DNA of 64,000 bases from positions 101,684-165,683 of the forward strand of contig NZ_FOAO01000011.1 in assembly GCF_900109665.1 (NCBI RefSeq), given 5' to 3'. Shown piece after piece: positions 55,100 through 63,773 of this stretch. Numbering within the stretch: the first letter of the stretch is position 1; every line of letters starts with the position of its first letter. The DNA is from Blastococcus sp. DSM 46786. GTDB taxonomy: Bacteria > Actinomycetota > Actinomycetes > Mycobacteriales > Geodermatophilaceae. Under the pieces are notes generated by a model. It worked only from the letters and a program-made list of their open reading frames with translations, ran no database searches and had not been told where the DNA came from. A program made the translations under genes and the position numbers.

Positions 55100-57640
55100 G
55101 TGCACGTGGCTGAGCAGGACGTTCGCGAGCGTAGTCGCCCGCGTACCGTCCGCAGCCCTTGGGTGGTCTCAGGGCTGGCGCTCACGGTTGCGGTCCCCCT
55201 GGGCGCGGCCGTCCTGTCGCGCGGGCTGGACCCCGTGCACGGCGTGCTCCTGGTCGCCGTCCTCCTCACCGCGGTGGTGGCGGAGTGGGTCTACGTGCAC
55301 ATCGAGTTCCGCCACCAGAGCTTCGTCAACTCCGCCAGCGAGCTGGCCTTCGTGATCGCCCTGCTGGAGCTCGGCGGGGCGTGGACGGCGGTGATCCGCG
55401 CGACCGCCGTCGGGCTCGTGCTGGCGGTCCAGCGGTTCTCGCCGGCCAAGATCCTCTTCAACGTCGCCGTGGCGGTGATCGACAGCGCCGTCGCGGTGTT
55501 CGTGCTCGACCTGCTGTCGGCGGGTGACGTCACCCAGCCCTCCACCTGGCTCTCCTGCCTCGTGGCGGTCTTCGCGGCCAACGCCGTCGCCGCCGTCATG
55601 GTGGCCGGGGCGATCACCCTGACCCAGGGCTACCCCGGGCGCTCGGTCTGGACCAGCCTGCTGGTGCCCGTCGTCGTCGTCTCGCCGGTGGTCGTCCTCG
55701 TCGGCCTGGCCATCCTCCTCCTGCTGCACGCGACCCTGTGGTCCCTGCTGATCCTCGCGCCGCTCACCGCTGCCCTCGTCCTGCTCTACCGCCGGTTCGC
55801 CGAGGTGACCCGGGAGAGCCAGTCGCTGGAGCGGGTCTACGAGTTCGCCCGCCGGGTCGAGCAGGTGCAGCCCGACGAGGTCGGCACCCGGCACATCGTG
55901 CAGGCGGTGCAGGAGCTCCTCAACGCCGAGCGCGTCGCCCTGTGGCTGCCCCCCTACCTCGACGAGGGGCCGCGGCTGGTCGTCGCCACCGAGGGCGGGG
56001 CCGACTGGTACGACGGGCCGGGGGACCCTGACGACGTGCTGCGCCGCCGCGCGGTCGCCTTGTCCGGGGCCCTGCACGTCTCCGCCGGCCGTGCCGACGA
56101 GGCGGAGACGGCCGCGCTCGCCCGGCGCGGGGTCGCCGAGCTGCTGGGTGCGCCGGTGACCACGGCCGCTGGGGAGCCGGGCTACCTGGAGGTGTGCGAC
56201 CGGCGCAGCGACGCCGTCTCCTTCGGCAGCAGCGAGCGGGGCGCCCTGGAGTCGATGCTCACCCACGTCAACGCGGCGATCCGGCAGCAGCAGCTGCTCA
56301 CCCGCATCCGCTTCGACGCCGACCACGACCGGCTGACCGGCCTGCCGAACCGGCAACGGCTCGCCGCGGAGATCGACGCCCTCGTGGCCGCGGGGCCGGC
56401 CGCCGCCGGCGCCGGGCTCATCCTGGCCTCCCTGGGCACCTACGCCGACGTCACCGACACCCTCGGGCACGCCGCCAGCGACGAACTGCTCCTGGTTACC
56501 GCAGGCCTGCTCCGCGAGCACGCCCCGCCGCGCGCGCTGCTGGCCCGGATGGAGCGCGAGCAGTTCGCCGTCCTCCTTCCCGGGCTCTCGCTCGCGGCCA
56601 CCGAGCAGGCCGCCCGGCGGCTGCGCGAGGCGGCGGCGACGCGGGTCCGCGTGGCCGGCCTGGACCTGGAGGTCTCGCTGACCATCGGCGTAGCCGCCGC
56701 GCCCGGGCACGGCACCGATGCCGGCACGCTCATGCAGCGCGCGGACGTCGCCCTGCTGGCGGCGGGGGAGTCCGGTGGCGTGGCCAGCTACCACCCGGTG
56801 CTCGACCAGCAGAGCCTGCGCCGCCTGCAGCTGGGCACCGAGCTCGCGCAGGCGATGGCCGACGGGCAGATCGGCGTGGTCTTCCAGCCGGTCATCGACG
56901 CGCAGACCTCCGACATCGTGTCGGTGGAGACCCTGGTCCGCTGGACCCACCCGCGCTTCGGCAGCATCCCGCCCGAGGACGTGATCGGGCTGGCCGAGCA
57001 GATCGGCCGGATCGGTGCGGTGACCGACCACGTCCTGGACCTCGCGCTGGCCCGCTGCCGGCGCTGGCTGGATCAGGGGATCTCCCTGTCTGTCGCGGTC
57101 AACGTCTCCGCGTTCTCCCTCAGCGAGCCCGACCTGGTGGACCGCATCCGCGGCGCCCTCGAGCGGCACGGCGTCCCCGGGGAGCTGCTGATCCTCGAGC
57201 TCACCGAGAGCAGCGTCGTCGACGACTCGGTGCGCGAGAGCTCGGTGCTGGACGACCTCCACGACCTGGGGCTGCGGCTCTCGATGGACGACTTCGGCAC
57301 CGGCTACTCGTCGCTCTCCCAGCTCCGGCAGCTGCCCATCGACGAGCTGAAGATCGACAAGTCCTTCGTCCTCACCATGGCCACCAGCCAGGGGGAGTCC
57401 TTCATCGCGCGGTCGATCATCGAGCTGGCCCACAACCTGGGGCTGTGCGTGGTCGCCGAGGGCGTCGAGGACGAGATGACGCGCAACCAGCTCATCGCCA
57501 TGGGCTGCGACAAGCTGCAGGGCTTCCTGATCAGCCGCCCGCTGCCGGAGGACCGGCTGGAGAAGTGGCTGCTCGCGCGCACCGGCGTGCGCTCCGCCGC
57601 GCCGGGGGCCACCCACCGCCGCCTGTTCGTCCGCACCTGA
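55100..57640 (+). CDS. Membrane GGDEF (degenerate)-EAL c-di-GMP phosphodiesterase
   Basis: 846 residues: about seven helices (25-235), a GAF-like region (about 265-400), GGDEF (about 405-565) and EAL (about 580-830). The cyclase signature is EREQF at about 485 instead of GGDEF, so it should not make c-di-GMP. The EAL domain keeps the catalytic set: E610 (as ETL), AVNVSAFSLS, LELTES, MDDFGTGYSSL, ELKIDKSF, VAEGVED and QGFLISRPLP. It is therefore probably an active phosphodiesterase, with the GGDEF and GAF domains as regulators. GTG preceded by GGGAGAG. Confidence 0.93.
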   Translation: MHVAEQDVRERSRPRTVRSPWVVSGLALTVAVPLGAAVLSRGLDPVHGVLLVAVLLTAVVAEWVYVHIEFRHQSFVNSASELAFVIALLELGGAWTAVIRATAVGLVLAVQRFSPAKILFNVAVAVIDSAVAVFVLDLLSAGDVTQPSTWLSCLVAVFAANAVAAVMVAGAITLTQGYPGRSVWTSLLVPVVVVSPVVVLVGLAILLLLHATLWSLLILAPLTAALVLLYRRFAEVTRESQSLERVYEFARRVEQVQPDEVGTRHIVQAVQELLNAERVALWLPPYLDEGPRLVVATEGGADWYDGPGDPDDVLRRRAVALSGALHVSAGRADEAETAALARRGVAELLGAPVTTAAGEPGYLEVCDRRSDAVSFGSSERGALESMLTHVNAAIRQQQLLTRIRFDADHDRLTGLPNRQRLAAEIDALVAAGPAAAGAGLILASLGTYADVTDTLGHAASDELLLVTAGLLREHAPPRALLARMEREQFAVLLPGLSLAATEQAARRLREAAATRVRVAGLDLEVSLTIGVAAAPGHGTDAGTLMQRADVALLAAGESGGVASYHPVLDQQSLRRLQLGTELAQAMADGQIGVVFQPVIDAQTSDIVSVETLVRWTHPRFGSIPPEDVIGLAEQIGRIGAVTDHVLDLALARCRRWLDQGISLSVAVNVSAFSLSEPDLVDRIRGALERHGVPGELLILELTESSVVDDSVRESSVLDDLHDLGLRLSMDDFGTGYSSLSQLRQLPIDELKIDKSFVLTMATSQGESFIARSIIELAHNLGLCVVAEGVEDEMTRNQLIAMGCDKLQGFLISRPLPEDRLEKWLLARTGVRSAAPGATHRRLFVRT

Positions 57641-57646
57641 CGGCTC

Positions 57647-57660
57647 GCGGGGGTCCCCGC
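57647..57660 (+). terminator. Hairpin after the EAL gene
   Basis: GCGGG-GGTC-CCCGC stem-loop 7 nt after the stop. Confidence 0.5.
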
Positions 57661-57681
57661 AGGGAGGCCGTAGGCATCAGG

Positions 57682-57687
57682 TAGAGT
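57682..57687 (+). promoter_or_regulatory. -10 element of the tRNA-Thr/tRNA-Met unit
   Basis: TAGAGT, 22 nt before tRNA-Thr. Confidence 0.4.
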
Positions 57688-57709
57688 CTTCGACGGCTCC
57701 TCGGAGCAG

Positions 57710-57782
57710 GCCCCTTTAGCTCAGTCGGCAGAGCGTCTCCATGGTAAGGAGAAGGTCTACGGTTCGATTCCGTAAAGGGGCT
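57710..57782 (+). tRNA. tRNA-Thr (anticodon GGT)
   Basis: Acceptor stem GCCCCTT/AAGGGGC, anticodon loop ATGGTAA between TCTCC/GGAGA, T-arm GGTTCGATTCC. 73 nt, discriminator T. Precedes tRNA-Met and rpmG, the usual actinobacterial order. Confidence 0.96.
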
Positions 57783-57838
57783 CTGGCAGTAAGCTGACCT
57801 ACCGGTCCTGTCGCGAGACCGGCCCGTGTGGTCATCCC

Positions 57839-57912
57839 GGCGGTGTAGCTCAGCCTGGTAGAGCAAGCGGCTCATAATCGCTGTGTCACCGGTTCAAGTC
57901 CGGTCACCGCTA
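57839..57912 (+). tRNA. tRNA-Met (anticodon CAT, elongator type)
   Basis: Acceptor GGCGGTG pairs with CACCGCT (G-U at the first pair), anticodon loop CTCATAA, T-arm GGTTCAAGTCC. It lacks the initiator features, so elongator; lysidine-modified tRNA-Ile2 cannot be fully excluded, but the thrT-metT-rpmG context favours Met. Confidence 0.9.
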
Positions 57913-57917
57913 CTCCC

Positions 57918-57943
57918 GACGGACCCGGCAACCCGGGTCCGTC
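57918..57943 (+). terminator. Terminator after tRNA-Met
   Basis: Perfect 11-bp stem GACGGACCCGG/CCGGGTCCGTC with loop CAAC, 5 nt after the tRNA. Confidence 0.75.
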
Positions 57944-58018
57944 GCCGTGTCGGCCTCCAGCCGGTGCGGCAGCAGGGCCCGGTCCCGGGTCCTGTCCCAC
58001 AAGGCTAGGAGCGCTCCC

Positions 58019-58183
58019 GTGGCAGCCACCGACGTCCGTCCGAAGATCACCCTGGCCTGCCAGGAGTGCAAGAACCGCAACTACATCACCCGCAAGAACC
58101 GGCGGAACGACCCCGACCGGCTCGAGCTGAAGAAGTACTGCCCGCGTGAGCGCAAGCACACGCTGCACCGCGAGACCCGCTGA
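58019..58183 (+). CDS. rpmG: Ribosomal protein bL33
   Basis: 54 residues from the GTG at 58019: [20 protein letters not shown] and [16 protein letters not shown], followed by [12 protein letters not shown]. The first CxxC zinc pair is present, but the usual second pair (CPxC) is reduced to a single Cys (CPRE), intermediate between zinc-binding and zinc-free forms. GTG preceded by AGGAGCG. Confidence 0.93.
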   Translation: MAATDVRPKITLACQECKNRNYITRKNRRNDPDRLELKKYCPRERKHTLHRETR

Positions 58184-58214
58184 CGGTCTTCGGCTGCTGG
58201 GCGAGGGCGGGAGC

Positions 58215-58661
58215 ATGGCGCTGGACCGGGCACTGGTCGGGCGCAGCTACCCGCCCTCTGCCGTCTACGAGGTCGGCCGGGCGAAGATCGCCGAGTTCGC
58301 GGCCGCGGTCGGTGCGACCGACCCGGTGCACCACGACGTCGAGGCTGCACGTGCGGCCGGCCACGCGGACGTCGTCGCGCCGCCCACCTTCGCCATCGTG
58401 GTGAGCCTGGAGGCTGCCTTCGTGGTGCTCGCGGACGACGAGGTGGGCCTGGACTACAGCCGCGTCGTCCACGGTGAGCAGCGGTTCACCCACCACCGCC
58501 CGATCCGGGCCGGCGACCGGCTGGTCGCCACCACCACGATCGACGCCGCCCGCACCGTCGCCGGCAACGACCTGCTGACGGCCCGGGTGGAGCTGGCCAC
58601 GGAGGACGGCGAGGCGGTCTGCACCGCCACCTCCATGCTCGTCGCGCGGGGGGCGGCATGA
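58215..58661 (+). CDS. MaoC-like dehydratase N-terminal-type subunit (HadA-like)
   Basis: 148 residues of the FAS1-like/MaoC N-terminal hotdog fold: VGRSYPPSAVYEVGRAKIAEFAAAVG, DPVHHDVEAARAAGH, APPTFAIVVSL, HGEQRFTHHRPIRAGDRL (the first motif quoted in part). Counterpart of HadA in the Rv0635-Rv0636 pair, where it forms an (R)-3-hydroxyacyl-ACP dehydratase with the next protein. These organisms lack mycolic acids as far as I know, so the fatty-acid substrate may differ. Confidence 0.87.
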   Translation: MALDRALVGRSYPPSAVYEVGRAKIAEFAAAVGATDPVHHDVEAARAAGHADVVAPPTFAIVVSLEAAFVVLADDEVGLDYSRVVHGEQRFTHHRPIRAGDRLVATTTIDAARTVAGNDLLTARVELATEDGEAVCTATSMLVARGAA

Positions 58662-59065
58662 CCGCGGAGGTGGGCACCGAGCTCCCCGAGCTCGTCGTCC
58701 GGGTCACCCGCGCCGACCTGGTGCGCTACGCCGGCGCCTCCGGCGACTTCAACCCCATCCACTGGAACGAGCGGGTGGCGCGCGAGGTCGGCCTGCCCGG
58801 CGTGATCGCCCACGGCATGCTCACCATGGCGCTGGCGGCGCGGGCGGTGACCGGCTGGACCGGTGACCCGGCGGCGCTCCTCGAGTACCAGGTGCGCTTC
58901 GGGCGCCCGGTGGTCGTCCCCGACGACGACAGCGGGGCGGAGCTGACCGTCCGCGGCACGGTGGCCGCCCTGCTGGACGGCGGGCGGGCGCGGGTCGACC
59001 TCACCGTCACCAGCGCGGGCGAGAAGGTGCTCTCCCTCGCCCGCGCGGTCGTCCGGCTCGGTTGA
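58658..59065 (+). CDS. MaoC-like dehydratase catalytic subunit (HadB-like)
   Basis: 135 residues. Hydratase-2 motif with the catalytic Asp and His: YAGASGDFNPIHWNERVA, then GVIAHGMLTMALAARAV. ATG overlaps the previous stop (ATGA), so the two subunits are coupled. Rv0636/HadB is the mycobacterial equivalent. Confidence 0.9.
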   Translation: MTAEVGTELPELVVRVTRADLVRYAGASGDFNPIHWNERVAREVGLPGVIAHGMLTMALAARAVTGWTGDPAALLEYQVRFGRPVVVPDDDSGAELTVRGTVAALLDGGRARVDLTVTSAGEKVLSLARAVVRLG

Positions 59066-59084
59066 CCTCACCCTCATAGGCTGC

Positions 59085-60347
59085 TCAGCCGGCCGTGGAC
59101 AGCAGCCGCTGCAGCCGCGAGACGCCCTCGACCAGGTCCTCGTCGCCCAGCGCGTAGGACATCCGGACGTAGCCGGGGGTGCCGAACGCCTCGCCCGGCA
59201 CGACCGCGACCTCGGCCTGCTCCAGGATCAGCTCGGCCAGCTCCGCGCTGGTCTCCGCGGTGCGCCCCCCGATCGGCCGCCCGAGCAGGCCCTTGACCGA
59301 CGGGTAGGCGTAGAAGGCGCCGTGCGGCTCGGGGCAGGCCACGCCGGGGATCTCGCGCAGCATCGACACGATGGTCTGCCGCCGCCGGTCGAACGCCGTC
59401 CGCATCTCGGCCACGGCGGAGAGGTCGCCGGTCAGCGCGGCGATCGCCGCCGCCTGGGACACGTTCGCGACGTTCGAGGTCGCGTGCGACTGGAGGTTGG
59501 TCGCCGCCTTGACGACGTCGGCCGGGCCCGCGATCCAGCCCACCCGCCAGCCGGTCATCGCATAGGTCTTGGCGACCCCGTTCACCACGACGCACCGATC
59601 GGCGAGCTCGGGGACCAGCACCGGCATCGACGGGGCCGTGAGCCCGCCGTAGGTCAGGTGCTCGTAGATCTCGTCGGTGAGCACCCACAGGCCCGCGTCG
59701 AGCGCCCAGCGACCGATCTCCTCCACCTGCTCGGCCGGGTAGACCGCCCCGGTGGGGTTGGAGGGGGAGCAGAACAGCAGGGCCTTCGTACGCGGGGTGC
59801 GGGCGGCCTCGAGCTGGGCGGCCGAGACCAGGTAGCCGCTCTGCTCGTCGGCCACCACCGGCACGGGGACGCCGCCGGCCAGCCGGATGGCCTCCGGGTA
59901 GGTGGTCCAGTAGGGCGCGGGCAGCAGGACCTCGTCGCCGGGGTCGAGCATCGTCGCGAACGCCTCGTAGACCGCCTGCTTGCCGCCGTTGGTCACCAGC
60001 ACCTGGGCCGGCGTGAGCTGCAGGCCGGAGTCGCGGGCGGTCTTCGCGACGATCGCCTCCTTGAGCGCGGGCAGGCCACCGGCGGGGGTGTACCGGTGCA
60101 TCGCCGGCGTCCGCGCGGCGGTGATGGCGGCCTCGACCACGTAGTCCGGCGTCGGGAAGTCCGGCTCGCCGGCGCCGAAACCGATCACCGGCTTCCCGGC
60201 GGCCTTGAGGGCCTTGGCCTTCGCATCCACCGCCAGCGTCGCGGACTCGGCGATGGCGCCGATGCGACGGGAGATGCGGCGCGCGGCGGGCGGCAGCTCG
60301 GTGGAACGGGCGGCGGACCCCGGAGCGGAGGCGTCGGTCATGGGCAC
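59085..60347 (-). CDS. aspC: Aspartate aminotransferase (class I/II)
   Basis: PLP transaminase interconverting aspartate/2-oxoglutarate and oxaloacetate/glutamate. 420 residues from GTG 60347 or 418 from ATG 60341. [71 protein letters not shown], the PLP Lys in [19 protein letters not shown], and a C-terminal Arg in YVRMSYALG. The same gene lies near secE/nusG in Streptomyces. Convergent with the MaoC pair. Confidence 0.92.
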   Translation of the reverse strand: MPMTDASAPGSAARSTELPPAARRISRRIGAIAESATLAVDAKAKALKAAGKPVIGFGAGEPDFPTPDYVVEAAITAARTPAMHRYTPAGGLPALKEAIVAKTARDSGLQLTPAQVLVTNGGKQAVYEAFATMLDPGDEVLLPAPYWTTYPEAIRLAGGVPVPVVADEQSGYLVSAAQLEAARTPRTKALLFCSPSNPTGAVYPAEQVEEIGRWALDAGLWVLTDEIYEHLTYGGLTAPSMPVLVPELADRCVVVNGVAKTYAMTGWRVGWIAGPADVVKAATNLQSHATSNVANVSQAAAIAALTGDLSAVAEMRTAFDRRRQTIVSMLREIPGVACPEPHGAFYAYPSVKGLLGRPIGGRTAETSAELAELILEQAEVAVVPGEAFGTPGYVRMSYALGDEDLVEGVSRLQRLLSTAG

Positions 60348-60461
60348 ATCGTGTCAAAGACCACGGCCGGGGGGCCGCCCGCCTGTTCCCGCGCAGGTGG
60401 CGGAGCTGCCCCGCCGGGGACGGGGCCGGTGGGACGTTCGCTCCCGCCCGTCGCGGTCCCG

Positions 60462-60467
60462 TACACT
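60462..60467 (+). promoter_or_regulatory. Possible -10 element of tRNA-Trp/secE
   Basis: TACACT, about 105 nt before tRNA-Trp. The 223-nt gap to aspC otherwise shows only GC-rich palindromes. Confidence 0.35.
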
Positions 60468-60570
60468 GGCTTCACCGGGGCCTGTTGACCCCGCCACCGG
60501 CGTGCCCCGGATCCTCTTCCGGGGTCGGTGCCACGGTGGCGGCGAGACGTCCCGGGGCCCACCCAGGGCA

Positions 60571-60644
<74 letters not shown>

Positions 60645-60685
60645 CCAGCAGGACACGGCACGACCGACCGACGGCCCTCGCGGGA

Positions 60686-60721
60686 GTGGCCACCACCGAC
60701 GAGGCGAGCGAGGCGCAGTGA
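60686..60721 (+). other. 11-codon mini-ORF overlapping the secE start
   Basis: GTG 60686 to TGA 60719-60721, overlapping secE as GTGA. Reads VATTDEASEAQ; its end resembles the ASEEKQ end of the nusG-leader mini-ORFs, but the rest of that element is absent. Confidence 0.35.
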
Positions 60722-61257
60722 GCGACGAGAAGCCGGGCCGCGAGGACGACGCGCGCGCCGCCTCCGACGCCGAGCTCACCGACGAGCAGCTGGACCGCGA
60801 GGCGCCGGGGGTCGACGACGCCGCCGCCCTGGAGGCGGCCGAGGACGAGGTGGTCGGCGAGGCGGAGACCGACGAGGACAAGGTCGTCGCCGCGCCGCAG
60901 GGTGACCGGGCCGCCCGCCGACGGGGGCGGATCACCGCCGACGGCGACGAGGACGACGAACCCGCCACGCGGTCCCGTCGCGCCGCGCGGTCGGCCACGG
61001 AGCCGGCCCGCGAGGGCGCCCCGACCCGGTCGCGCGCCGCGGCGGAGCGGGCGCGCGCCGAGGAGCTGCGGCCCCGCCGCTCGATCATGCGCTTCCTGCG
61101 CGAGGTGGTCGCCGAGCTGCGCAAGGTCATCTGGCCGGGCCGGCGCGAGCTGATCACCTACACGACCGTGGTGATCGTGTTCGTCGCGTTCATCGTGGCG
61201 CTGGTCGCCGGCCTCGATCTGCTCTTCGCGCAAGGCGTGCTCGCCGTCTTCGGTTGA
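60718..61257 (+). CDS. secE: Preprotein translocase subunit SecE
   Basis: Essential SecYEG component. 179 residues: the core is the last ~60 (SIMRFLREVVAELRKVIWPGRRELITYT, quoted here in two parts as SIMRFLREVVAELRKV and IWPGRRELITYT, then one helix to VLAVFG). The first ~115 residues are an acidic, then Arg/Ala-rich, low-complexity extension, longer than in mycobacteria. GTG at 60718 overlaps a mini-ORF stop. Confidence 0.94.
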   Translation: MSDEKPGREDDARAASDAELTDEQLDREAPGVDDAAALEAAEDEVVGEAETDEDKVVAAPQGDRAARRRGRITADGDEDDEPATRSRRAARSATEPAREGAPTRSRAAAERARAEELRPRRSIMRFLREVVAELRKVIWPGRRELITYTTVVIVFVAFIVALVAGLDLLFAQGVLAVFG

Positions 61258-61301
61258 TCCGCCCCCGCGCCTGAACGCCCCCTGACAAGGAAGAGACCCC
61301 C

Positions 61302-61382
61302 GTGATCGAGCTTGCGAGATCACCAATGAGCGCAGCACCGTCGGTCACGACGCCGACGAGCGCCAGCGAGGAGAAGCAGTGA
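61302..61382 (+). CDS. Leader mini-ORF 1 of nusG
   Basis: 26 codons, from a GTG preceded by AGGAAGAG to a TGA that overlaps the start of mini-ORF 2 (GTGA). Starts [13 protein letters not shown] and ends SASEEKQ. It differs from mini-ORF 2 at one residue. Probably a translation-coupling device; a peptide function is not evident. Confidence 0.5.
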   Translation: MIELARSPMSAAPSVTTPTSASEEKQ

Positions 61383-61455
61383 TCGAGCTCGCGAGATCAC
61401 CAATGAGCACAGCACCGTCGGTCACGACGCCGACGAGCGCCAGCGAGGAGAAGCA
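61302..61455 (+). repeat. 77-bp x2 tandem repeat in the nusG leader
   Basis: Copies 61302-61378 and 61379-61455 differ at only two bases. Each begins GTGATCGAGC, contains ATCACCAATGAGC, CAGCACCG and CGACGAGCG, and ends CAGCGAGGAGAAGCA just before a GTG. Thus three GTG starts (61302, 61379, 61456) are spaced by exactly 77 bp, each of the last two with its own GAGGAG. The same element family occurs at 38936-39040 and 23132-23212. Confidence 0.92.
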
Positions 61456-61459
61456 GTGA
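61379..61459 (+). CDS. Leader mini-ORF 2 of nusG
   Basis: 26 codons, from the GTG at 61379 (own GAGGAG 5 nt upstream) to a TGA inside the nusG start (GTGA at 61456). Starts [13 protein letters not shown] and ends SASEEKQ. Shares the residues E, A, S-P-M-S and S-E-E with the nuoJ-nuoK mini-ORF. Confidence 0.5.
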   Translation: MIELARSPMSTAPSVTTPTSASEEKQ

Positions 61460-62358
61460 CCGACCCCCGCGAGCCCTTCGAGACCGACAACGCGGTCGAA
61501 GGCACCGATCTGGACGACGCCCGATTCGACGAGCGCGGTACCGCCGACGTCGAGACCGGCGCCGGTGAGGCCGGTGCCGCCGAAGGGTCCAGCGACACCG
61601 CCGACCTGGCCGCGGGTGCCGCGATCTCCGACGGCGAGGTCGCCGACGCGACCCCCGAGGTCGAGACCGGGGACCCCGCCACCCTCGCCACCGACCCGCA
61701 GGTCGTGCCCGCCGACGACTCCGACGTCGCGGTGGAGGAGGACGAGGACCCGGTGGAGGCGCTGCGCAAGGCGCTGCGGATCGCCCCCGGGGACTGGTAC
61801 GTCGTCCACTCCTACGCGGGCTACGAGAACAAGGTGAAGACCAACCTCGAGGCGCGCATCCAGTCCCTCGACGTGGAGGACTACATCTACCAGATCGAGG
61901 TGCCCACCGAGGAGGTCACCGAGATCAAGAACGGCAAGCGCTCGCAGGTCAACCGCAAGGTCCTGCCGGGTTACCTGCTGGTGCGCATGGAGCTCAACGA
62001 CGAGTCGTGGGGCGCGGTCCGCAACACCCCCGGGGTCACCGGCTTCGTCGGCGCCACCTCCAAGCCCTCGCCGCTGACCATCGACGAGGTCGTGAAGATC
62101 CTCGCGCCGGCCACCACGCCGCAGGCGCCGCGGGCCACCGAGGCCGCCGCGGCGAGCACGGGCGCCGCCGCCGCGCCGGCCGCCGTCGTCGACTTCGAGG
62201 TGGGCGAGTCGGTGACCGTCATGGACGGCCCGTTCGCCACGCTGCCCGCCACCATCAACGAGATCAACGCCGAGCAGCAGAAGCTGCAGGTCCTCGTCTC
62301 CATCTTCGGCCGCGAGACGCCCGTCGAGCTCTCGTTCAGCCAGGTCCAGAAGATCTGA
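61456..62358 (+). CDS. nusG: Transcription termination/antitermination protein NusG
   Basis: Binds RNA polymerase and couples transcription with translation or Rho. 300 residues: an acidic Thr/Asp/Ala-rich extension (1-105), the NGN domain ([43 protein letters not shown]) and a C-terminal KOW domain ([15 protein letters not shown]). The linker after VVKIL is Ala/Pro-rich and longer than in E. coli. The GTG start and GAGGAG lie at the end of a 77-bp duplicated leader element. Confidence 0.95.
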   Translation: MTDPREPFETDNAVEGTDLDDARFDERGTADVETGAGEAGAAEGSSDTADLAAGAAISDGEVADATPEVETGDPATLATDPQVVPADDSDVAVEEDEDPVEALRKALRIAPGDWYVVHSYAGYENKVKTNLEARIQSLDVEDYIYQIEVPTEEVTEIKNGKRSQVNRKVLPGYLLVRMELNDESWGAVRNTPGVTGFVGATSKPSPLTIDEVVKILAPATTPQAPRATEAAAASTGAAAAPAAVVDFEVGESVTVMDGPFATLPATINEINAEQQKLQVLVSIFGRETPVELSFSQVQKI

Positions 62359-62408
62359 CCGACAGGCCCTGAAGACCTCACCACCCAACTCGAACCGGAG
62401 AACAGAGC

Positions 62409-62840
62409 ATGCCCCCCAGGAAGCGGTTGACCGCGGTCATCAAGCTCCAGATCAACGCCGGTGCGGCCACCCCCGCCCCGCCCGTGGGTCCGGCGCTGGG
62501 TCAGCACGGCGTCAACATCATGGAGTTCTGCAAGGCGTACAACGCCGCGACCGAGTCGCAGCGCGGCAACGTCATCCCCGTGGAGATCTCGGTCTTCGAG
62601 GACCGGTCCTTCACGTTCGTCACCAAGACCCCGCCGGCGGCGCGCATGCTGCTCAAGGCCGCGGGTGTCGAGAAGGGCTCGGGCGAGCCGCACAAGACCA
62701 AGGTCGCCACGGTCACCCGTGACCAGGTCCGCGAGATCGCCACCACGAAGATGGCCGACCTCAACGCCAACTCGCTCGAGCAGGCCGAGAAGATCATCGC
62801 CGGCACCGCCCGGTCGATGGGGATCACCGTCACCGGCTGA
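62409..62840 (+). CDS. rplK: Ribosomal protein uL11
   Basis: 143 residues: [31 protein letters not shown] (quoted in part as [17 protein letters not shown]) and the C-terminal RNA-binding domain with [14 protein letters not shown]. Binds the GTPase-associated 23S rRNA region. ATG preceded by GGAGAA; downstream of nusG as usual. Confidence 0.97.
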   Translation: MPPRKRLTAVIKLQINAGAATPAPPVGPALGQHGVNIMEFCKAYNAATESQRGNVIPVEISVFEDRSFTFVTKTPPAARMLLKAAGVEKGSGEPHKTKVATVTRDQVREIATTKMADLNANSLEQAEKIIAGTARSMGITVTG

Positions 62841-62938
62841 CGTCAGCCACCAGCACCGCGCTGAAGCAATCGTGGGAGGGCCCCGCCAGGCCCGTGCACC
62901 ACGCGACCGGGGCCACGAGCCCTCGGAGAGGAAACACC

Positions 62939-63658
62939 ATGGCGAAGCACGGCAAGAAGTTCCGCGCAGCGGCCGAGAAGGTCGACCGCGACAACCTGTA
63001 CAGCCCGCTCCAGGCCGCCACGCTGGCCAAGGAGACGTCGACGACCGCCTACGACGCCACCGTCGAGGTCGCCATGCGCCTGGGCGTCGACCCGCGCAAG
63101 GCCGACCAGATGGTCCGCGGCACGGTCAACCTGCCGCACGGCACCGGCAAGACCGCCCGCGTCATCGTCTTCGCGACCGGTGACAAGGCCGCCGAGGCCG
63201 AGGCCGCCGGCGCCGACGTCGTGGGCTCCGACGACCTGATCGAGCGGATCCAGGGCGGCTTCCTGGACTTCGACGCCGCGATCGCGACGCCGGACCAGAT
63301 GGCCAAGGTCGGTCGCATCGCCCGCATCCTCGGGCCCCGCGGCCTGATGCCCAACCCGAAGACCGGCACCGTGACGCCCGACGTCACCAAGGCGGTCAAC
63401 GACATCAAGGGCGGGAAGATCAACTTCCGCGTCGACAAGCAGGCCAACCTGCACCTGGTGATCGGCAAGACGTCGTTCGACGAGGCCAAGCTGGTCGAGA
63501 ACTACGCCGCCGCCCTGGACGAGGTGCTCCGCGCCAAGCCGTCCTCGGCCAAGGGTCGGTACCTGAAGAAGGTCACCATCTCCACCACCATGGGCCCGGG
63601 CGTCCCGGTCGACCCGAACCGCACCCGCAACCTGACGGTGGACGAGCCCACCGCTTGA
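62939..63658 (+). CDS. rplA: Ribosomal protein uL1
   Basis: 239 residues: [41 protein letters not shown] (in part [13 protein letters not shown]), the signature [20 protein letters not shown] and [13 protein letters not shown] 62939 preceded by GGAGAGGAAA. The 98-nt rplK-rplA gap is GC-rich and palindromic, with no clear motif. Normally rplJ-rplL follow; here an IS110-type gene begins 238 nt downstream. Confidence 0.97.
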   Translation: MAKHGKKFRAAAEKVDRDNLYSPLQAATLAKETSTTAYDATVEVAMRLGVDPRKADQMVRGTVNLPHGTGKTARVIVFATGDKAAEAEAAGADVVGSDDLIERIQGGFLDFDAAIATPDQMAKVGRIARILGPRGLMPNPKTGTVTPDVTKAVNDIKGGKINFRVDKQANLHLVIGKTSFDEAKLVENYAAALDEVLRAKPSSAKGRYLKKVTISTTMGPGVPVDPNRTRNLTVDEPTA

Positions 63659-63683
63659 TGATCAGGTGACAGTGAGGATGTAG

Positions 63684-63773
63684 GCGGGCCCCGCAGCAAC
63701 CGTTCCTGACCCTTCAGGTGACTGACCTCGGGTCTTTATCCGGATCTGTCGGTTCGGTCGCTGCGGGGCCCGC
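63684..63773 (+). ncRNA. Long structured non-coding element after rplA
   Basis: A perfect 14-bp inverted repeat (63684-63697 and 63760-63773) encloses nested pairs: AACCG/CGGTT (63698-63702, 63750-63754), GACCC/GGGTC and AGGT/ACCT. Together they give one long, interrupted stem. Three readings are possible: a terminator of rplKA, the rplJ (L10) leader cut off from its gene by the insertion, or part of the IS110 left end. The sequence alone does not decide. Confidence 0.5.

Noticed and set aside
57839..57912. tRNA-Ile2 (lysidine-modified CAT) instead of tRNA-Met
   Set aside because: The thrT-metT-rpmG context and the overall sequence fit elongator Met.
63684..63773. Simple intrinsic terminator of rplKA
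   Set aside because: The span is 90 nt with nested stems and no T-run; kept as a structured element of undecided role.
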